A model generated the notes under the pieces. It was not told the origin of the DNA. It saw only the letters and a program-made list of their open reading frames with translations, and did no database searches. From the NCBI GenBank assembly GCA_021639925.1, contig JAJXEL010000094.1, positions 1 to 8,396 on the forward strand: a stretch of 8,396 nucleotides of DNA, read 5' to 3'. This DNA is from Alphaproteobacteria bacterium. GTDB lineage: Bacteria > Pseudomonadota > Alphaproteobacteria > CAAGCB01 > CAG-977. Of this stretch, positions 5,846 through 8,396 are shown piece by piece. Position numbers and translations under genes: made by a program. The number at the start of each line of letters is the position of its first letter. The first letter of the stretch is position 1.

Positions 5846-8152
5846 ATGCGTTGCTTTTTATTTTGTTTTGCCTTCGCCGGCGCTTTTTTAATCAGCTGTT
5901 CTGCGGGAATAGCCCGGGAAGACGCCGATGTCACCATTGATTCGGATCTGGTTGAAATTCTGGATTCTTTTGATAAGAAAGGCGGCGAAGACCCGTATGC
6001 CGTCCCAAAGCTGTCAGATATTCTGGAAGCCAAAGGAACCGTCGTTTTTTTCGACAATACGAATTCTTCGGGGAAAAAACCGACCCTGGGCGGCAATATA
6101 AAAACAAAACAGTCCAATGTTTTGCAGCGCACGTTGGAAAGAGCGCGGCGGCGGCTGTTCGGCGCGTCCGAACAAAAGCAGCCCGAAACGGCTCCTGTTT
6201 TTTCGGACCGCACGCGGGAACCCGACTGGTTTGCCCCGCAAACGACAGACACGATAAAACCGCGTTTTTTATCGCTGGATTACGACGGCGATAAAACGGT
6301 CGCCCTGATTCCGCCGGATACGTTTATCGAAGTCCCCTATTTAAAACATATTCCCTATTTTTTCAGCCGGATCGAAATTTTAGGCGACGGTTCGGTCAAG
6401 GTAACGGAAACCATCGAACGGGTCGTAGAACCGAAAGAAACCGATTTCCGCGGCATTGAACGTTACTTTCCCAAATATCATTCGGATCGCACGGGCAAAC
6501 AGTACAGAACAAACGTAACCGTACTGGAATCTTTTCTAGACAATGCCCCGGTACAGGCAAACCTGATGCCGGATATGGACGGCATTAAAATCACAATGCA
6601 TTCCGATGAACCGTTAAAACCGGGAACGCATCTGTATCAGATAACATATCTGTTTTCCAATAAGATCGCCGAATTTAAAAACAATTCCGAAAACGCGGAA
6701 GTACCTGATTTTAAAGAACTGATCTGGGACGTTACCGGTTCGCACTGGGACATTCCCGTGATGCGCGCCGGCGCCGCGATGATCTTTCCGCCGGAATCGA
6801 TACTGTTTTCCCAGGCCGCCATTACCAGCGGCCCCAGCGGATACGGCCATAACTACAAAATTCGGAAAGATAAAGAAAATAATCTGTCTTTTGTCATTAC
6901 GTTTCCGCTGGCGCCTTATGAAGGATTAACGATACTGGCCAACTGGGCGGAAAAAAATCCGGCTCCCGTTTTCCGGAACGGCAAACTGGACAGGTTTATT
7001 ATCGAACACGGGACGGCCGGCGTTGCTTTGATCGCTTTTCTGTTTATTTTGTCTTATTATCTGGCCACATGGGTCAGCCTGCGCAAAAATCAGGAAAAGT
7101 CGGATATAAAAGCCGCCCCGCTGCAAAAAGGTGATTTGACTCCCGCGGTTTTGAATTATGCTTTAAATAAAAAAATCACACCGAAATCGCTGTTCATTAT
7201 TTTGCTGAATATGGCGTCCAAAAACTTTTTGGCTTTTGACGAACAAAGCGACGGAACGCTGCTGTTAATCAAACAGACTGATAAAGAAACGGGCCTGACG
7301 CCTTTGGAAAAAAAGGTCGCCGGAAAACTGTTTATTAAAGAAAGCACCTCTTTTGCCCTGACGAATGCGAACGTCCTGCGGTTAAAAAGGCTGATGAGCG
7401 AGATTGAAAAAAGCCTGCTGAAAGAATACCGGAAAAAATTCACCGTATTTCCGCAGACTTATTTCTGGTTCGGTATTTTGATGGGGTTGATTGCCGTGGC
7501 CGCCATTTCGTCAATGTCTTTGTTTCCCGCGGTGACGGCTTTAACGTCCGCGGCATGCGCCGCCTGTTTGATTCCCGCCGCCGTCATCGGGACAAAAATG
7601 TATATGCAGATGCGCGGCTTTTCTTTTAAAGAAAACAAACTGCGCCTTTTGAAATCGGCGCTTGTCATGCTTTTGCCCGCCATTGCGCTGATCGTTTTGT
7701 TTGTTTACTACAGTATACAGACAACACCGCTGACGGCTTTGTTTTTCTTTGCCCTGCTGATCTGTATCGGCGTATTTAAAGTTTTGCTGCGCTCTCCGTC
7801 CGTTTTGGGAAATTCCATTTTGGAAAATATGGAAGGCTATAAACTTTACCTGTCTTCGCAGGACGACACGCTGTTAAATGTCATGCGCAACGCTGAACAA
7901 AAAATAAAATCTTTGTACAGCAAACATCTGCCGTTTGCCGCGGCAATGGGGCTGGACCAGCTGTGGACACGCAGGTTTGTCGCCTTTTCCGAAACGGAAA
8001 ATCAGTTGAAACCTGACTGGTACAAGGGTAAACTGCCTTTTGCCGATACGTTTGTCGAAGCTTTGTATGCTGAATTTGCCAAGACTTTTCCCCAGGAAAA
8101 CGCTTCGAAAAAAAACGTCCGCAAATCCCGCTTTAAAAAGAAGCCTTTATAA
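5846..8152 (+). CDS. DUF2207-domain membrane protein with N-terminal extension
   Basis: The 768-residue protein has DUF2207 (YciQ-like) architecture; the family's function is unknown. A signal sequence spans 1-23 and could be cleaved by signal peptidase I near GIA/R (23/24), or II, since L15-I16-S17-C18 fits a lipobox. Residues 24-165 form a charged, low-complexity stretch before the domain begins. The extracytoplasmic beta-rich domain (about 172-365) shows IEILGDGSVKVTETIE, FRGIERYFP (201-209), GTHLYQITYLF (260-270) and ELIWDVTGSHWDIPV (291-305). A membrane segment at 389-410 leads to a cytoplasmic part (LTPAVLNYAL; LFIILLNMASKNFLAF, 449-464), then hydrophobic segments at about 537-558, 560-583, 603-621 and 626-646, and the typical C-terminal GYKLYLSSQDD (664-674) and HLPFAAAMGLDQLWTRRF (694-711). 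The tail is strongly basic. AAGGAAG (5830-5836) precedes the ATG by 9 bases. parE starts 26 bp after the stop, so co-transcription is likely. Confidence 0.9.
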   Translation: MRCFLFCFAFAGAFLISCSAGIAREDADVTIDSDLVEILDSFDKKGGEDPYAVPKLSDILEAKGTVVFFDNTNSSGKKPTLGGNIKTKQSNVLQRTLERARRRLFGASEQKQPETAPVFSDRTREPDWFAPQTTDTIKPRFLSLDYDGDKTVALIPPDTFIEVPYLKHIPYFFSRIEILGDGSVKVTETIERVVEPKETDFRGIERYFPKYHSDRTGKQYRTNVTVLESFLDNAPVQANLMPDMDGIKITMHSDEPLKPGTHLYQITYLFSNKIAEFKNNSENAEVPDFKELIWDVTGSHWDIPVMRAGAAMIFPPESILFSQAAITSGPSGYGHNYKIRKDKENNLSFVITFPLAPYEGLTILANWAEKNPAPVFRNGKLDRFIIEHGTAGVALIAFLFILSYYLATWVSLRKNQEKSDIKAAPLQKGDLTPAVLNYALNKKITPKSLFIILLNMASKNFLAFDEQSDGTLLLIKQTDKETGLTPLEKKVAGKLFIKESTSFALTNANVLRLKRLMSEIEKSLLKEYRKKFTVFPQTYFWFGILMGLIAVAAISSMSLFPAVTALTSAACAACLIPAAVIGTKMYMQMRGFSFKENKLRLLKSALVMLLPAIALIVLFVYYSIQTTPLTALFFFALLICIGVFKVLLRSPSVLGNSILENMEGYKLYLSSQDDTLLNVMRNAEQKIKSLYSKHLPFAAAMGLDQLWTRRFVAFSETENQLKPDWYKGKLPFADTFVEALYAEFAKTFPQENASKKNVRKSRFKKKPL

Positions 8153-8178
8153 AAAAACAGGAACGAATACGAACGACT

Positions 8179-8396
8179 ATGTCTGACTTATTTAATAAAC
8201 CCGCCGCTGAAACCGCTAACGAATATTCCGCGAAAGATATCGAAATTCTGGAAGGCCTGGAACCGGTCCGCCGCCGCCCCGGAATGTATATCGGCGGAAC
8301 GGACGAAACATCGTTTCATCATCTGGCCGCGGAAATCCTGGACAACGCCATGGACGAAGCCGTCGCGGGTTTTGCCAGCGTCATTGAAATGGAAAT
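8179..8396 (+). CDS. parE: Topoisomerase IV subunit B, ParE (N-terminal 72 residues; runs off the window)
   Basis: ParE is the ATPase subunit of topoisomerase IV, which unlinks daughter chromosomes. The visible part reads YSAKDIEILEGLEPVRRRPGMYIGGTDE and then HHLAAEILDNAMDEAVAG. It contains the start of the GHKL ATPase domain, with E52 as the catalytic base and N56 as the Mg-ATP ligand, spaced as E42 and N46 in E. coli GyrB. IGGTDE plus HHLAAE favours alphaproteobacterial ParE over GyrB, which usually has IGDT and HHxVYEVVDN. The ATG at 8179 is the only sensible start before the conserved region, yet its best ribosome binding site (AGGAA, 8159-8163) is 15 bases away, longer than usual. This suggests weak initiation or help from translation of the DUF2207 gene ending 26 bp upstream. 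Confidence 0.9.
   Translation, partial: MSDLFNKPAAETANEYSAKDIEILEGLEPVRRRPGMYIGGTDETSFHHLAAEILDNAMDEAVAGFASVIEME

Noticed and set aside
8179..8396. GyrB instead of ParE
   Set aside because: IGGTDE and HHLAAEILDNAMDEAVAG fit alphaproteobacterial ParE; GyrB normally has IGDTDD and a YEVVDN context.
1..8396. Mobile elements, CRISPR arrays, defence or toxin-antitoxin systems
   Set aside because: No transposase, integrase, terminal repeats, regular spaced repeats or recognisable defence domains were seen; the genes are mostly housekeeping or conserved families.

Overview
The window looks like ordinary chromosomal sequence from an alphaproteobacterium of intermediate GC content. The partial topoisomerase gene at the right edge has the ParE form typical of that class (YIGGTDE, then HHLAAEILDNAMDEAVAG), and the partial UvrA at the left edge is proteobacterial in type. 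No close relative can be named from the sequence alone. The genes are tightly packed, most have a clear AAGG-type ribosome binding site, and there are no transposases, phage genes, CRISPR arrays, tRNAs or rRNAs.

Layout. The minus strand opens with the start of uvrA (1-112). Upstream of it, on the same strand, is a small exported four-cysteine protein of unknown function (176-643). A 264-bp spacer (644-907) separates it from a divergent plus-strand metallo-beta-lactamase-fold hydrolase (908-1732). That gene converges with a membrane HExxH protein resembling M50B peptidases (1729-2439, minus), and the two stop codons overlap within TTAA. The M50B-like gene lies 56 bp downstream of glgC (ADP-glucose pyrophosphorylase, 2496-3770, minus), which in turn lies downstream of serA (3-phosphoglycerate dehydrogenase, 3902-5143, minus). 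A 158-bp divergent spacer then leads to a plus-strand series: a RidA-family protein (5302-5787), a large DUF2207 membrane protein with an unusual N-terminal extension (5846-8152), and the start of parE (8179 to the window end).

How the genes relate. serA (entry to serine synthesis) and glgC (entry to glycogen synthesis) both draw on central carbon metabolites, but each is isolated from its usual pathway partners here. RidA-family proteins often remove reactive enamine/imine intermediates of amino-acid metabolism, so its divergent position beside serA is suggestive only. DUF2207 and parE are close enough to be co-transcribed.

No convincing new multi-gene system is visible. The points most worth a second look are the four-cysteine exported protein, the N-terminal extension and lipobox-like motif of the DUF2207 protein, a long AU-rich hairpin upstream of glgC, and two mutually exclusive hairpins between glgC and the M50B-like gene, one of which covers the latter's ribosome binding site.
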